A DNA stretch of 64,000 bases from Oscillospiraceae bacterium (GTDB taxonomy: Bacteria; Bacillota; Clostridia; Oscillospirales; Oscillospiraceae), in NCBI GenBank assembly GCA_017395085.1, contig JAFPWF010000001.1:1-64000 (forward strand), given 5' to 3'. Below are positions 16,556-25,471 of this stretch, piece by piece. The position numbers and the translations under genes are program-made. Numbering within the stretch: position 1 is the first letter of the stretch; each line of letters starts with the position of its first letter. The notes beneath the pieces were generated by a model. The model was not told the origin of the DNA. It ran no database searches and worked only from the letters and a program-made list of their open reading frames with translations.

Positions 16556-17404
16556 TTATTCTTCCAGGAAGAGGATTCCAAGGCATTTGGGACCGCAGTG
16601 CGTTGAGATCGTACACCCTGCAAGCGTGTGATGAATCTCCTGAACCGGGATCGTATCACGAATGATCTTGTAGATTTCTTCCAGCACAGCCTGATCTACT
16701 TCGCCCGATTCCGTAATAAATACGTGTCCGGGACGGATCTTTCTGCCCATCATCCGCTCTTTCACATACTGTTTGTACACTGTGTTGATGTTACCCCTGT
16801 ACTTTTTATACACACCGAGTTTGCCGTCCTTCATCTCCAGGCCGGGCTTCAGGTGCAGCAGATTCGCTCCCAGCGCCGATACAGCAGAGCAGCGCCCGCC
16901 TTTCCACATGTACTCCAGCGTGTCCAACACAAAACTTGTCTGTACTTTATCTGTCAGGCTGCGAAGATGCTGCGCAATTTCGGCAGCTGACATTCCGCGA
17001 TCACGACATTCTGCGCCTTCAATCGCCAACAGACCAACTCCGGTGGAGAGTTCTCTTGTATCGACAACATGTACGCCGCGAAGTTCGTCTGCCGCAAGAC
17101 AGGCGGCGTTATAGGAGTTTGAGAGTTCGGAACTGATATCAAGGTGAACCACAGAATACCCCTGATCGGTAAATACAGAGAAAAACTCAAGAAACTCCTG
17201 AACGCCGGGCGCCGATGTCTTCGGCAGAATCCCATCCTTGCGGTATCTGGCATACATATCCAGCGGGGTAAAACCATGGCCGTCCAGAAATGTATCATCC
17301 CCCAATGTAATGGTCAGAGGGATCGTATGAATCCGGAAACGTTTGAGAAGGTCTTCTGATAAATCACATGTGCTGTCTGATGTAATCACAACAGGCTTAT
17401 CCAA
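16556..17404 (-). CDS. DegV family protein (fatty-acid binding), second copy
   Basis: This 282-residue protein shows the family markers SDSTCDLSEDLLKRF, GHGFTPLDMYARYR, PKTSAPGVQEFLEFF, VVHLDISSELSNSYNAA, VVDTRELSTGVGLLAIEGA and LDTLEYMWKGGRCSAV. TSAPGV is close to the usual TSQP lipid-contact motif. I choose the TTG start at 17404 because GGAGG lies 9 bases upstream; the longer frame has no ribosome site. A TAGACA-17-TATAAT promoter lies 59 bases upstream of the start codon. It differs clearly from the first DegV protein, so the two may bind different acyl chains. Confidence 0.9.
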   Translation of the reverse strand: MDKPVVITSDSTCDLSEDLLKRFRIHTIPLTITLGDDTFLDGHGFTPLDMYARYRKDGILPKTSAPGVQEFLEFFSVFTDQGYSVVHLDISSELSNSYNAACLAADELRGVHVVDTRELSTGVGLLAIEGAECRDRGMSAAEIAQHLRSLTDKVQTSFVLDTLEYMWKGGRCSAVSALGANLLHLKPGLEMKDGKLGVYKKYRGNINTVYKQYVKERMMGRKIRPGHVFITESGEVDQAVLEEIYKIIRDTIPVQEIHHTLAGCTISTHCGPKCLGILFLEE

Positions 17405-17462
17405 CGCGGCACACCTCCGATAGAAAATACGGGATTCCCTTCGTGCAAAAAACACAAAGAGG

Positions 17463-17491
17463 ATTATATCATTACCTTGGAATTCTGTCTA
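17463..17491 (-). promoter_or_regulatory. Promoter for the DegV-XRE operon
   Basis: On the minus strand, TAGACA (17486-17491) and TATAAT (17463-17468) are separated by 17 bases, a near-consensus SigA promoter. Confidence 0.7.
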
Positions 17492-17521
17492 TGACAAATT
17501 CCGGAACCGATCCGCGCGAAT

Positions 17522-18076
17522 TCAGAATGCTGACAGGTTTTCAATCAGTTCATGCAGGCTGTTCCAGGCTTCCGGATCGGCAGCCAGTTCCCTGATCTGT
17601 TCATACACACCCGCATCTTCATAGAGCCCGCTGATGGTGTCAAAATCGTCTTCTGTCTCTTTCAGCAGATCTGTAATTGTAAGCAGGTTCTCGGAGAAAC
17701 GTTTTTTTTCTTCCTCCGTACCAAAAAGCTCCGGAACAACGCTGACGTCGCAAGCCCCGTATTCCGCAGCAAACGCCAGTACATTTGTCGCGGCTACGGC
17801 GCGCTTCAGCGAAGACCCGGCTGTTCCCGGATAGTAAGCGAGGATCGGATCGACCAGCTTTTCCTTAATGTCAGTTCTGGATACTTCTTTTGCGCCCGCG
17901 GCCGCATGGTCCTGGACAAGCTGCTCAACATCCGGATTCTGTACAGGTACCGTGTCGTCAGGCAAACGTTCCTCTGTTTTTCCCATTCGCAAAACCAGCA
18001 CGGCAATCAGCAGCATCAGCAGCAGAACTGCAAGCACGATCAGCCATTTCTTATTCGTAAAAACACCCTCTTCCAT
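17522..18076 (-). CDS. Small single-pass membrane protein of unknown function
   Basis: This 184-residue protein has a short cytoplasmic start (MEEGVFTNKKW), one membrane helix (residues 12-30) and an outside helical domain rich in Glu and Asp. Near the middle, PILAYYPGTAGSSLKRAVAATNVLAFA could be a helical hairpin. I recognise no domain. The downstream DegV promoter suggests that it is a separate unit. Confidence 0.6.
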   Translation of the reverse strand: MEEGVFTNKKWLIVLAVLLLMLLIAVLVLRMGKTEERLPDDTVPVQNPDVEQLVQDHAAAGAKEVSRTDIKEKLVDPILAYYPGTAGSSLKRAVAATNVLAFAAEYGACDVSVVPELFGTEEEKKRFSENLLTITDLLKETEDDFDTISGLYEDAGVYEQIRELAADPEAWNSLHELIENLSAF

Positions 18077-18131
18077 TGTTGGTCCTGCATCATAAAGCTA
18101 TGATACAGCAAATCTGATTCCGCCTTAGGAG

Positions 18132-19205
18132 TTACCAGCGGTTTTCAACATATTCGCAAAACGCATAAAAATCATGGATTTCCAGCACTGTTCCGTCGTC
18201 CAGAGTAACCGTACCGTTCCATAATCCATGGACCTGATGACTGTGCATCCGCATCACAAGGACGTTCAAATCGGTGTGATGATCATAGAAAGGCTGCATA
18301 CACAGATTGAAACGCCCGTCTTCCGAAATGAACTGCCAGGGCTGCATATAATTATCCGGCTTGGGAAATGATTTGACATCGACCGCTCCGATTTTATGCG
18401 CCTTCCCGTCATAAAAGATGCAGGTTTCCGTTGCGTTGGATTCGTCTCCGATCCCCCAGGTAATTTCAAAGCCGAACAGATGCTTCTCCCCCTTTTTATC
18501 TGTCAGCCATCCGGAACCGTTTCCCCAGTACCAGACCAGGGCATATGGAGTGCATACACGTCCCCAGTCGAGCGTGCAAAAGCTGTCATCGGGCGAAAAC
18601 TCCCATTTCTCGCTTCCTTTCCGCAGATAACCCTCGCACGGCATACAGTTCTGTTTGGTCGTCATAAAATACCGGTCGGGATATCCTTTAAAGGGCAGCA
18701 CAGTCGTAATGTTTTCCAGTCCCGCCGGGATTATTACTGAAATATCGCATTCAAGATCTCCGTTCTGATAACGAACGGAACGGCGTTTCTCTCCGGTGTC
18801 AGCTTCAAACACTGCTTTTCCGACCCGGAAACGGATATCATTCGGAACATCTCCTTTTGCAGGAAGCGCATATCGATCCTTTCCGCCGATAAACGGTGCC
18901 ATATCCGAAACCAGAGTTTTCCCTTTTTTCAGATCGACCAGTACGACCGAAGCATAACCGCCCAGGGAGATATTCGCAAAGCTGACCTGAAGCATCAGTC
19001 TGCCATTTGTAATCTGATAAAAATCCCATTCTTTTCTGCGCATCACATGGCGGACCCGGTTCCTGTCATATCGAAAGACGTTTTTGCGTGCCCAACCCGC
19101 TGCCAGCAAGGTACCGTCTTCTGCAAGGAGTTCCATTTCTTCGGTATATTCCTTCTGTTTACTGGGCTGCTCCCATTCGAGATAACTCTGATAAGTCTTT
19201 TCCAT
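18132..19205 (-). CDS. DUF2804 family protein
   Basis: This 357-residue protein fits DUF2804: an early ELLAEDGTLLAAGWARKNVFRYDRNRVR, then RRKEWDFYQI, a glycine-rich beta core (ISLGGYASVVLVDL), DWGRVCTPYALVWYWGNGSGW, and a C-terminal WNGTVTLDDGT. The fold is expected to be a lipocalin-like beta structure related to carotenoid hydratase-type proteins. No activity has been settled for this family. It has its own ribosome site (GGAGG) and seems to be a single-gene unit. Confidence 0.85.
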   Translation of the reverse strand: MEKTYQSYLEWEQPSKQKEYTEEMELLAEDGTLLAAGWARKNVFRYDRNRVRHVMRRKEWDFYQITNGRLMLQVSFANISLGGYASVVLVDLKKGKTLVSDMAPFIGGKDRYALPAKGDVPNDIRFRVGKAVFEADTGEKRRSVRYQNGDLECDISVIIPAGLENITTVLPFKGYPDRYFMTTKQNCMPCEGYLRKGSEKWEFSPDDSFCTLDWGRVCTPYALVWYWGNGSGWLTDKKGEKHLFGFEITWGIGDESNATETCIFYDGKAHKIGAVDVKSFPKPDNYMQPWQFISEDGRFNLCMQPFYDHHTDLNVLVMRMHSHQVHGLWNGTVTLDDGTVLEIHDFYAFCEYVENRW

Positions 19206-19295
19206 CTGTGATACCTCCCCGGATGATTTCCGGAAGCTTAATACGAGAATACCCGTTCCTTTTCAGTTTGCGGATTTCATGTCAGATCGCAGTCT

Positions 19296-19865
19296 TCATT
19301 TTCCGTCTTCATGCGCGATCTTGTTAAGGGTTTCTTCAAGAATACTCTGCCTTAATGCAAGAAGCCAGTCTGAAAATGCGACTGTGTCGAACGCATAGGT
19401 TTTATTCAGTTCATACTCATTTTCAGACCAGGTGTCAATCGGCGATTCGTTGTGCTGAATCAGGGCTTCCAGCTTATCCAGCGCCTTATACAGCTTTGCT
19501 TCCACGGTGATCTGCTGATCCATTTCCGCGTACAGTTCGGAAAGATACTTTGAGATTCCCCCGGGCAAAGCCGTGACCCATTGCTGCAGAAGAGAATCCT
19601 CCGTATTTCTGTCAAGATCGGTCTTCACAAATGTCGGAATATCTCCGATAAAGCATTCCCCGAGATCGTGGATCAGGCACATGTCCACAACTCTGTCCAT
19701 ATTGACATCCGGAAATTCCTGTCTCAACAGCATCGCCATCAGAGAGACTCTCCAACTGTGCTCCGCTACACTTTCCGGCCTTCTGTTGGTCGTCGTGCAG
19801 TGCCGTGGTGTATCCTTCAGTCTTTCAGCAACATGCAGAATCTCCAGGTATTCTTGTGAATTCAT
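19296..19865 (-). CDS. HD-domain phosphohydrolase (YfbR/5'-nucleotidase-like)
   Basis: This 189-residue protein carries the HD metal-binding set: H in SVAEHSWRVSLMA, HD in CLIHDLGECFIGD, and D in ALDKLEALIQH. The arrangement matches the HDDC2/YfbR branch, which removes phosphate from deoxynucleoside monophosphates. The start is 19865, with AAAGGA 7 bases before it. A TTGTGA-17-TATAAT promoter lies 57 bases upstream. A role in nucleotide pool control is inferred from family only. Confidence 0.85.
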   Translation of the reverse strand: MNSQEYLEILHVAERLKDTPRHCTTTNRRPESVAEHSWRVSLMAMLLRQEFPDVNMDRVVDMCLIHDLGECFIGDIPTFVKTDLDRNTEDSLLQQWVTALPGGISKYLSELYAEMDQQITVEAKLYKALDKLEALIQHNESPIDTWSENEYELNKTYAFDTVAFSDWLLALRQSILEETLNKIAHEDGK

Positions 19866-19921
19866 ACCGCATTCCTTTCCCGTCACATAGTTCTCCGAAC
19901 CACACGTCTGCTTTGACAGGT

Positions 19922-19950
19922 ATTATATCATACATTCCGTTCCATCACAA
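19922..19950 (-). promoter_or_regulatory. Promoter of the HD-domain gene
   Basis: On the minus strand, TTGTGA (19945-19950) and TATAAT (19922-19927) are spaced by 17 bases. Confidence 0.65.
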
Positions 19951-20204
19951 GGAGCCTACAATGCTGCGAACCATGTGATTCTGAACTATTTTGCAGCATC
20001 TCTTCTGCTATATTAACAGAATTTGTCATTGTAAACAAAAAGAATTTGTAATTTTTGTATAATTTGCCATCTTGTATATCTTATCGGTGTGATATATTAT
20101 GTAAACAGAAATGATATCAAAAATTTTGAACCTCATCCGATAGTGGGAGCGGATGAGCAACCGCAGGGTCATGGCGGTAAAACTGAAGAAAGAGAGGTCA
20201 AACG

Positions 20205-20234
20205 ATGTTAGATATCAAGAATTTAAAGAAGTAA
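20205..20234 (+). CDS. Nine-codon leader-like ORF
   Basis: ATG at 20205 encodes MLDIKNLKK followed by TAA. AGAGAGG (20191-20197) is well placed as its ribosome site, and that same segment is the 3' strand of the proposed closing stem. The last codons and the stop lie in the rising arm of the terminator. This is the layout of a leader peptide, but it could also be the stump of a deleted gene, since the start resembles an ABC ATPase opening. Confidence 0.4.
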   Translation: MLDIKNLKK

Positions 20235-20276
20235 GTCATGATTGTGTCTCAACTGTCATGACTTACTTCTTTTTTA
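20228..20276 (+). terminator. Strong Rho-independent terminator
   Basis: GAAGTAAGTCATGA (20228-20241) and TCATGACTTACTTC (20256-20269) pair perfectly around a 14-base loop and are followed by seven T. Confidence 0.9.
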
Positions 20277-20401
20277 TCATTACTGTGCTGTGATGCCTGC
20301 TGGAAAGCAGGTTTTTCTTTTATGATACGAATTATTACCAGGCCAATGAAGGAACCAATTCTTTTCTGTTCAACGATCCCTGCGAAACGCCCGAACCGCA
20401 A

Positions 20402-21876
20402 TTATACGGATGAATTCTTCAGCACATGCTGCAAGGTGGCTTTCATGCTTGGGATATCCAAGGGCTTAGCGATATGCCCGTTCATCCCGACTTGCTCGGC
20501 CTTCCTGATGTCCTCCTGGAACGCATTGGCCGTCATGGCGATGATGGGAATACCGGCGATCTTCGAATCGGGAAGACTGCGGATTGCCTGCGCAGCCATG
20601 TATCCATCCATGACCGGCATTTGTATATCCATTAGAATCACGTCATAATATCCCGGTTCGGACGCAGCCGTCATTTCAAAAGCGATTTTTCCATTTTCCG
20701 CCGTTTCGATCAGGAATCCCGCCTGTTCCAGCAGCATCTGCGTAATTTCCATGTTGATCATATTGTCTTCGACCAGCAGGGCGCGCATGCCTTCAAATGA
20801 GATCTCTTCACCCTCATCGGAACAGATTTCCTCATCCGGTTCCGCTAGGGGAAAGTCGACGGTAATCGTGAATTCCGAACCATTGTCTTTCTCGGTCCGG
20901 ACCGCTATCCTTCCGCCCATCATGTCAACAATGCTTTTTGTAATTGCCAGACCGAGTCCTGTTCCCTGGATTCTGCTGACTGTCGAGGTTCGTTCCCGTT
21001 CAAAGGGAGTAAACAAACGCTCCACAAATTCCGGGCTCATACCGATGCCTGTATCTCTGATACGGATTTCATAACTACCGGTCCCGTCATCTGCGGCATG
21101 CTCTGTCAGCTGCAGGGATACAGCGCCGTTTTCTTCCGTAAACTTTCCGGCATTGCACAACAGATTCATCAGCGCGCGATCCAGCATCACCTTATCACAG
21201 AGTACCCATGGATGCGAAACAGCGCCGGATACGGATAATTTGATTTTTTTGCTTCCAGCTGGATCCGGACAAGATCGCATACTTCCCGAACACAGTTTTC
21301 CAGGTTCACACGGGTCGGTTCGAGGCTGAACTTCCCGCTTTCAATGCGGCTCATATCCAGCACATCGTTCACGATATCCAGAAGCTGACGGCTTGCCATT
21401 TCAATCTTGTCAACATACTCGCTTTTTTCTTCTTCCGTGACGCCCTCCTGGCCTGCCAGGGTGGTATAACCGATAATGGCATTCAACGGCGTCCGGATGT
21501 CATGGGACATGTTGGACAGGAAAAATGTTTTCGCTTTACTGGCTTCTTCCGCGGCGGCCAGTCTCACCTCAAGCTGTTCATTCTCCCGGATCCTGTCAAA
21601 CGTGCGGCGGATGAGCAGAAGCATGACGAACACGAAAACGCTCCCGCCAAACAGGATACCAGCCATGATCAGATCCGGCTTCCCAAACAATCCGACAATC
21701 AGATATCCAATGAAAAACAGGATCAGCAGCAAAATGGGAAGATTAAAGAGCCTTTGTTCCTGGTCCCAGTTCCCGTGTTTCCGAACATCTCTGGAGAAAC
21801 ATATATAACGGTATATGTTGTAAGCCATCAAAGCGCTGCCGGCATATATCATCAGATAGAGGATAATGTCTTTCAT
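20402..21876 (-). pseudogene. Hybrid sensor histidine kinase split by a -1 frameshift
   Basis: The 5' frame (21187-21876) has three membrane helices (residues about 5-25, 45-65 and 68-90), then a HisKA domain with H125 in SNMSHDIRTPLNAIIGY. The 3' frame (20402-21280) continues with HATPase_c boxes (NLLCNAGKFTEENG, DTGIGM, GTGLGLAI) and a receiver domain (LLVEDN, phosphoacceptor D in ILMDIQMP, MTANAF). The frames meet at A7 (21244-21250), read GCA-AAA-AAA, where one missing A, or a -1 slip, restores one protein. It may be a real mutation, a base-calling error or slippage-controlled expression. No separate response regulator is adjacent. Confidence 0.75.
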
Positions 21877-21911
21877 AACACCACCTGTTTCAGACCATAA
21901 TTTGCCCTGTC

Positions 21912-23267
21912 TTAAAGCCGTTTAAGGAGTCCGACGGTTTCTACATGACCTGTCCTCGGAAACATATCAAAAGCCTCGGCGGATGTCAAAACATAGTTCA
22001 GATCAGAAAAGAGTTTTATGTCACGGGCCAGCGTAGCCGGATTGCAGCTGATATACACCACACGATTGGGCCGCATTCCCGCAACATCCCGGATTACCTG
22101 CTCGGTCAGGCCTTTCCTGGGCGGGTCCACCACAACAACATCCGGAGTCAAACCTTCCGATCGAAGTTTTTCTGCAGCCTGCGCGGCATCCGCACAGATA
22201 AATTCGACGTTTTGAACTCCGTTGCCGGCTGCATTGCAACGGGCATTCTCAACGGCTTCCGGAATGATTTCCGCCGCAATCACGCGATCAAACGCTTTGG
22301 ACAGACATAAAGACATCGTTCCGGCACCGCAGTAGAGTTCGAGCGCAAGTCCGGTCAGTAAAGATCCATCGTTGCCTGCCGCGTAATTCAGGGCTTTTCT
22401 GTATATTTCTTCCGCCTGAAGAGGATTGATCTGGAGAAACGCCTGCGTTGAAATCGAAAAACGATTCCCGCAGAAGACCTCTCTGACATTCTCTTCGCCC
22501 CACAGCGTGTAAAAGTCACCGGACAGCACGGTATTCCCTTTTGTCCTGTTTATGTTCAGAACGATTCCGGTGAGAAACGGGCAGACGCTGCGCAGGAACA
22601 TAATCAGTTCCCTTGTCCGGTCGCCAAAACCTTTTGCGGAAACAATGCACAGGACCGCGTCGCCGCAGCGTGTTTCCCTGAAAAAGATATGCCTGACCGT
22701 CCCCTTCCCGGTTAGTTCATCGTATGCCGGAATCTTTTTTTCATTCAGAAAGCTGATTACTGCTCCCGCTGATTCCATACAGCGTTCACTCTGCAGCAGG
22801 CAGTCTGAAATCGGGACAATGCTGTGGCTGTGCGGACGATAGAATCCGAAAACTGCCTTCCCGTCCCTCATGCCGACAGCAAATACCGCTTTATTTCGGT
22901 ACCTTTGAACGGATGGCGACGGATGAATGGGCAGCTCATCAGCATCCGCCCCGCCGATCCGGTTCAGGCAGTCTTTCACATGATTCCTTTTTACCGCCAG
23001 CTCAAGATCATATTTTGCATGCCGCAGGGTACATCCGCCGCACGGATTCTGACAGTCGTTCGGGATCCGGTCTGACGACGCTTCCAGGCAGTGCAGTCCC
23101 TTTGCCCAGACTACTGAAGCAGTCACTTTCATAATGAGGATTTCCCAGGTTTCTCCGCACAATGCGCCCTGGACAAAAATGGCACGCCCTTCCACGCGGC
23201 AAACGGCGTAACCGTCGACGGTGTTGTTTTCCATGACCGCCGTCACAACCTGGTTCTTTCTCAGCAT
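21912..23267 (-). CDS. rlmD: 23S rRNA (uracil-5-)-methyltransferase, RlmD/TrmA family
   Basis: This 451-residue protein has an N-terminal TRAM-like beta domain (residues 1-55), an iron-sulfur cysteine set (CQNPCGGCTLRHAKY plus an earlier C), and a C-terminal Rossmann methyltransferase. LELYCGAGTMSL binds S-adenosylmethionine, VVVDPPRKGL is the family motif, and the catalytic Cys lies in YISCNPATLARD. The enzyme makes m5U in 23S rRNA; RlmCD-type dual-site activity in Firmicutes is possible. It overlaps the end of the histidinol phosphatase gene by 7 bases and so may be expressed from the his operon. Confidence 0.93.
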   Translation of the reverse strand: MLRKNQVVTAVMENNTVDGYAVCRVEGRAIFVQGALCGETWEILIMKVTASVVWAKGLHCLEASSDRIPNDCQNPCGGCTLRHAKYDLELAVKRNHVKDCLNRIGGADADELPIHPSPSVQRYRNKAVFAVGMRDGKAVFGFYRPHSHSIVPISDCLLQSERCMESAGAVISFLNEKKIPAYDELTGKGTVRHIFFRETRCGDAVLCIVSAKGFGDRTRELIMFLRSVCPFLTGIVLNINRTKGNTVLSGDFYTLWGEENVREVFCGNRFSISTQAFLQINPLQAEEIYRKALNYAAGNDGSLLTGLALELYCGAGTMSLCLSKAFDRVIAAEIIPEAVENARCNAAGNGVQNVEFICADAAQAAEKLRSEGLTPDVVVVDPPRKGLTEQVIRDVAGMRPNRVVYISCNPATLARDIKLFSDLNYVLTSAEAFDMFPRTGHVETVGLLKRL

Positions 23268-24067
23268 CTTGATTCGGTTTCAAACACAGGCATACGCTGC
23301 AGGAGCAGTTCCGGCCTCGGGAGTTCTTCCGCAGCCTCTTCAAGCCCGAACAGCAGCATTTTTTTGTCATGGCAGTCAGATGATAGGATCACTGTTCTCC
23401 CTGCATCCAGCCACCGCTTCAGGATCCTTTGCTCCGGATACGGCGTCTTCCGGTAACCGCGTGCCTGCGCGCCCGTGTTGATCTCTAGAATTGCCGGACT
23501 CTCCAATAGTGAATCCAGTGCCGTGTCGGCAGCTTTGATGTACCGCGGATTCATCGTGTCAAAGAGGGCATTTCCTTCATTGTATTTGGTAATCAGGTCA
23601 AAATGCGCGATAACATTGCACTGTGTTTTTCTGTACAGATCGGCAACCGTCGCATAATAGTCCTCGGCAAAGGAATAAAAGTCTCCGTGATACAAGTCAT
23701 CAACCGTTTTCAGAAACTGCTCCCGTGTTTCATCCACCGGACACAGATTTCCCCCTTTTTCAACATAGTGAACCGCGCCGATGATGAAGTCAAATGATTC
23801 TTTGTGCGGAAGCTCAGAAAAGTAATCCTGTTCGATCCCGAGCAGGATTTTTATTTTCTCCGCATAGCGTGCCTTTAACCGTTGAATCTCAGAGCAGTAT
23901 TTTTCCATACCGTCCGCAGTCATACTTCCGGTATCTATCTCAAGGCAGGAATGCCCGGAGAAGCCTATCTCCGGGCAGCCAAGACGAATTGCCTCCAGCA
24001 CCAGTTCTTCAGCGCTGTCGGAACCGTCACAGAACAATGTATGCGTATGATAATTGGAACGCTTCAC
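23261..24067 (-). CDS. hisK: Histidinol-phosphatase, PHP family
   Basis: This 268-residue protein starts with the PHP metal motif NYHTHTLFCDGS and carries IGFSGHS, LLGIEQDYF, IIGAVHYVE, CNVIAHFDLI, LEINTGA and ILSSDCHDK. It removes phosphate from L-histidinol phosphate, the step before HisD. It follows hisIE by 1 base at the end of the his cluster, which supports the assignment over other PHP phosphoesterases. The bifunctional HisB phosphatase is not needed, and the HisB here indeed has only the dehydratase domain. Confidence 0.93.
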   Translation of the reverse strand: MKRSNYHTHTLFCDGSDSAEELVLEAIRLGCPEIGFSGHSCLEIDTGSMTADGMEKYCSEIQRLKARYAEKIKILLGIEQDYFSELPHKESFDFIIGAVHYVEKGGNLCPVDETREQFLKTVDDLYHGDFYSFAEDYYATVADLYRKTQCNVIAHFDLITKYNEGNALFDTMNPRYIKAADTALDSLLESPAILEINTGAQARGYRKTPYPEQRILKRWLDAGRTVILSSDCHDKKMLLFGLEEAAEELPRPELLLQRMPVFETESRC

Positions 24068-24068
24068 T

Positions 24069-24710
24069 TCAGGTCATTTTCTCCTGTTTGACTTTGTGGT
24101 CAATGATATGCCGGGAGGCAAGTTCTCTTCGAATCTCCTCCGGTTTGATGCCAAGTTCCACCATCATCACCAGCACATGATAAGCCAGATCAGCCACTTC
24201 GTATATCGTTTCAGCTCGATCGCCGGCCTTTCCGGCGATGATAACCTCGGTGCACTCCTCACCGACCTTTTTCAGGATTTTATCAATGCCCTTCTGAAAG
24301 AGATAACTGGTATATGATCCTTCCGGCAGCAATTCTTTTCTGTTCAGAAGCAGTTTATACAGTTCGTCAAATGAGAAAGCCTCTTCCTGGATAAACAGCG
24401 GATACTCGAAACACGATTCAGTTCCCAAATGGCAGGCCGGGCCATCTTTTCGAACCTGAATCAGCAGCGCATCCCGGTCACAGTCTGCAGCGATGGAACA
24501 GATATGCTGATAGTTCCCGCTGGTTTCTCCCTTCAGCCATAATTCCTGCCTGGACCGGCTCCAGAAACAGGTCAGGTGTTTTTCCAGGGAGACGGAAAGA
24601 CTCTCGCGGTTCATATAGGCCAGAGTCAGCACTCTGCTGGAGTCGATATCCTGCACAATCGCGGGGATCAGGCCGTTTGCGTCAAATTTCAATTCTTCAA
24701 TCGTAACCAT
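24069..24710 (-). CDS. hisIE: Bifunctional phosphoribosyl-AMP cyclohydrolase / phosphoribosyl-ATP pyrophosphohydrolase
   Basis: This 213-residue fusion has HisI in the first half ([51 protein letters not shown]) and HisE in the second ([45 protein letters not shown]). It catalyses the second and third steps of histidine synthesis. The HisI zinc ligands (Cys in DCD, CHLG and ESCF) are in place. Its start overlaps the hisF stop by 1 base (TGATG), a coupling pattern repeated through the operon. Confidence 0.96.
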   Translation of the reverse strand: MVTIEELKFDANGLIPAIVQDIDSSRVLTLAYMNRESLSVSLEKHLTCFWSRSRQELWLKGETSGNYQHICSIAADCDRDALLIQVRKDGPACHLGTESCFEYPLFIQEEAFSFDELYKLLLNRKELLPEGSYTSYLFQKGIDKILKKVGEECTEVIIAGKAGDRAETIYEVADLAYHVLVMMVELGIKPEEIRRELASRHIIDHKVKQEKMT

Positions 24711-25471
24711 CAGACAATCCTCATATTGATACCGGATCGATGTAAAACTTCCTTCAGATCGGGTATTTTCACTTCCTGAAAATGAAAGATCGAGGCAGCA
24801 AGCCCGGCATCGACGTCAGGCACCTCCGTAAACAGTGTGACAAAATCCCGGATTTCTCCCGCGCCGCCGGATGCAATAACAGGCACATCAACAATGGATG
24901 TTACCGCATTCAGCATCTTGAGGTCAAAACCCTGCTTCACGCCGTCTGTATCGATCGAGTTGACAACCACTTCACCCGCCCCGAGAGATACGCCCTGACG
25001 GATCCATTCCAGAGCTTCCATCCCGGTATCAATCCGTCCGCCGTGAGAAAACACGCGGAATACTCCGTCGACCCGCTTGACGTCTGCAGAAAGCACTACA
25101 CACTGGCTGCCATACTTTATGGCAGCCTCCGAAATCAGGCCCGGGTTTCGAATTGCCCCTGAATTCACGCTGACTTTATCAGCTCCGCATTTCAGAACCC
25201 GGTCAAAATCCTCCACTGTGTTGATGCCGCCGCCCACCGTCATTGGGATAAAGATCTGCTCGGCAACCGAACGCAAGACATCGGTAAACAGGGTACGCCC
25301 TTCATATGTCGCGGTGATATCGTAGAAAACCAGTTCATCCGCGCCTTCGGCGGAATACTGGGCGGCAAGCCGTACCGGATCGGCGACATCATTCAGGCCT
25401 TCAAAGTTTACACCTTTGACGACGCGGCCGTTCCGAACATCAAGGCATGGAATAATACGCTTGGTGATCAT
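24710..25471 (-). CDS. hisF: Imidazole glycerol phosphate synthase, cyclase subunit
   Basis: This 253-residue TIM barrel begins [19 protein letters not shown], with catalytic D at the first strand, followed by [36 protein letters not shown] (the second catalytic Asp) and VIASGGAG. It takes ammonia from HisH and forms imidazole glycerol phosphate and AICAR. It overlaps hisA by 4 bases. Confidence 0.97.
   Translation of the reverse strand: MITKRIIPCLDVRNGRVVKGVNFEGLNDVADPVRLAAQYSAEGADELVFYDITATYEGRTLFTDVLRSVAEQIFIPMTVGGGINTVEDFDRVLKCGADKVSVNSGAIRNPGLISEAAIKYGSQCVVLSADVKRVDGVFRVFSHGGRIDTGMEALEWIRQGVSLGAGEVVVNSIDTDGVKQGFDLKMLNAVTSIVDVPVIASGGAGEIRDFVTLFTEVPDVDAGLAASIFHFQEVKIPDLKEVLHRSGINMRIV

Larger units (their letters stand above)
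20130..20276 (+). ncRNA. Orphan structured RNA ending in a strong terminator
   Basis: In the 535-base gap between the HD and kinase genes, ACCTC (20130-20134) can pair with GAGGT (20194-20198). It would enclose hairpin ATCCG/CGGAT (20135-20139 with 20150-20154) and hairpin ACCGC/GCGGT (20060+100 to 20178: 20160-20164 with 20174-20178). A three-way junction like this resembles a riboswitch or attenuator. A 14-bp perfect terminator stem (20228-20241 with 20256-20269) and T7 follow. No plus-strand gene lies downstream. I cannot match it to a known riboswitch class. Upstream, 19951-20129 is AT-rich with TATAAT- and TATATT-like boxes. Confidence 0.5.

Noticed and set aside
20130..20200. SAM-I or c-di-GMP riboswitch
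   Set aside because: A GCAACC string and a three-way junction recall SAM-I, but the conserved GGTGGAGGGA and TGAA core are absent, as is the GEMM core.
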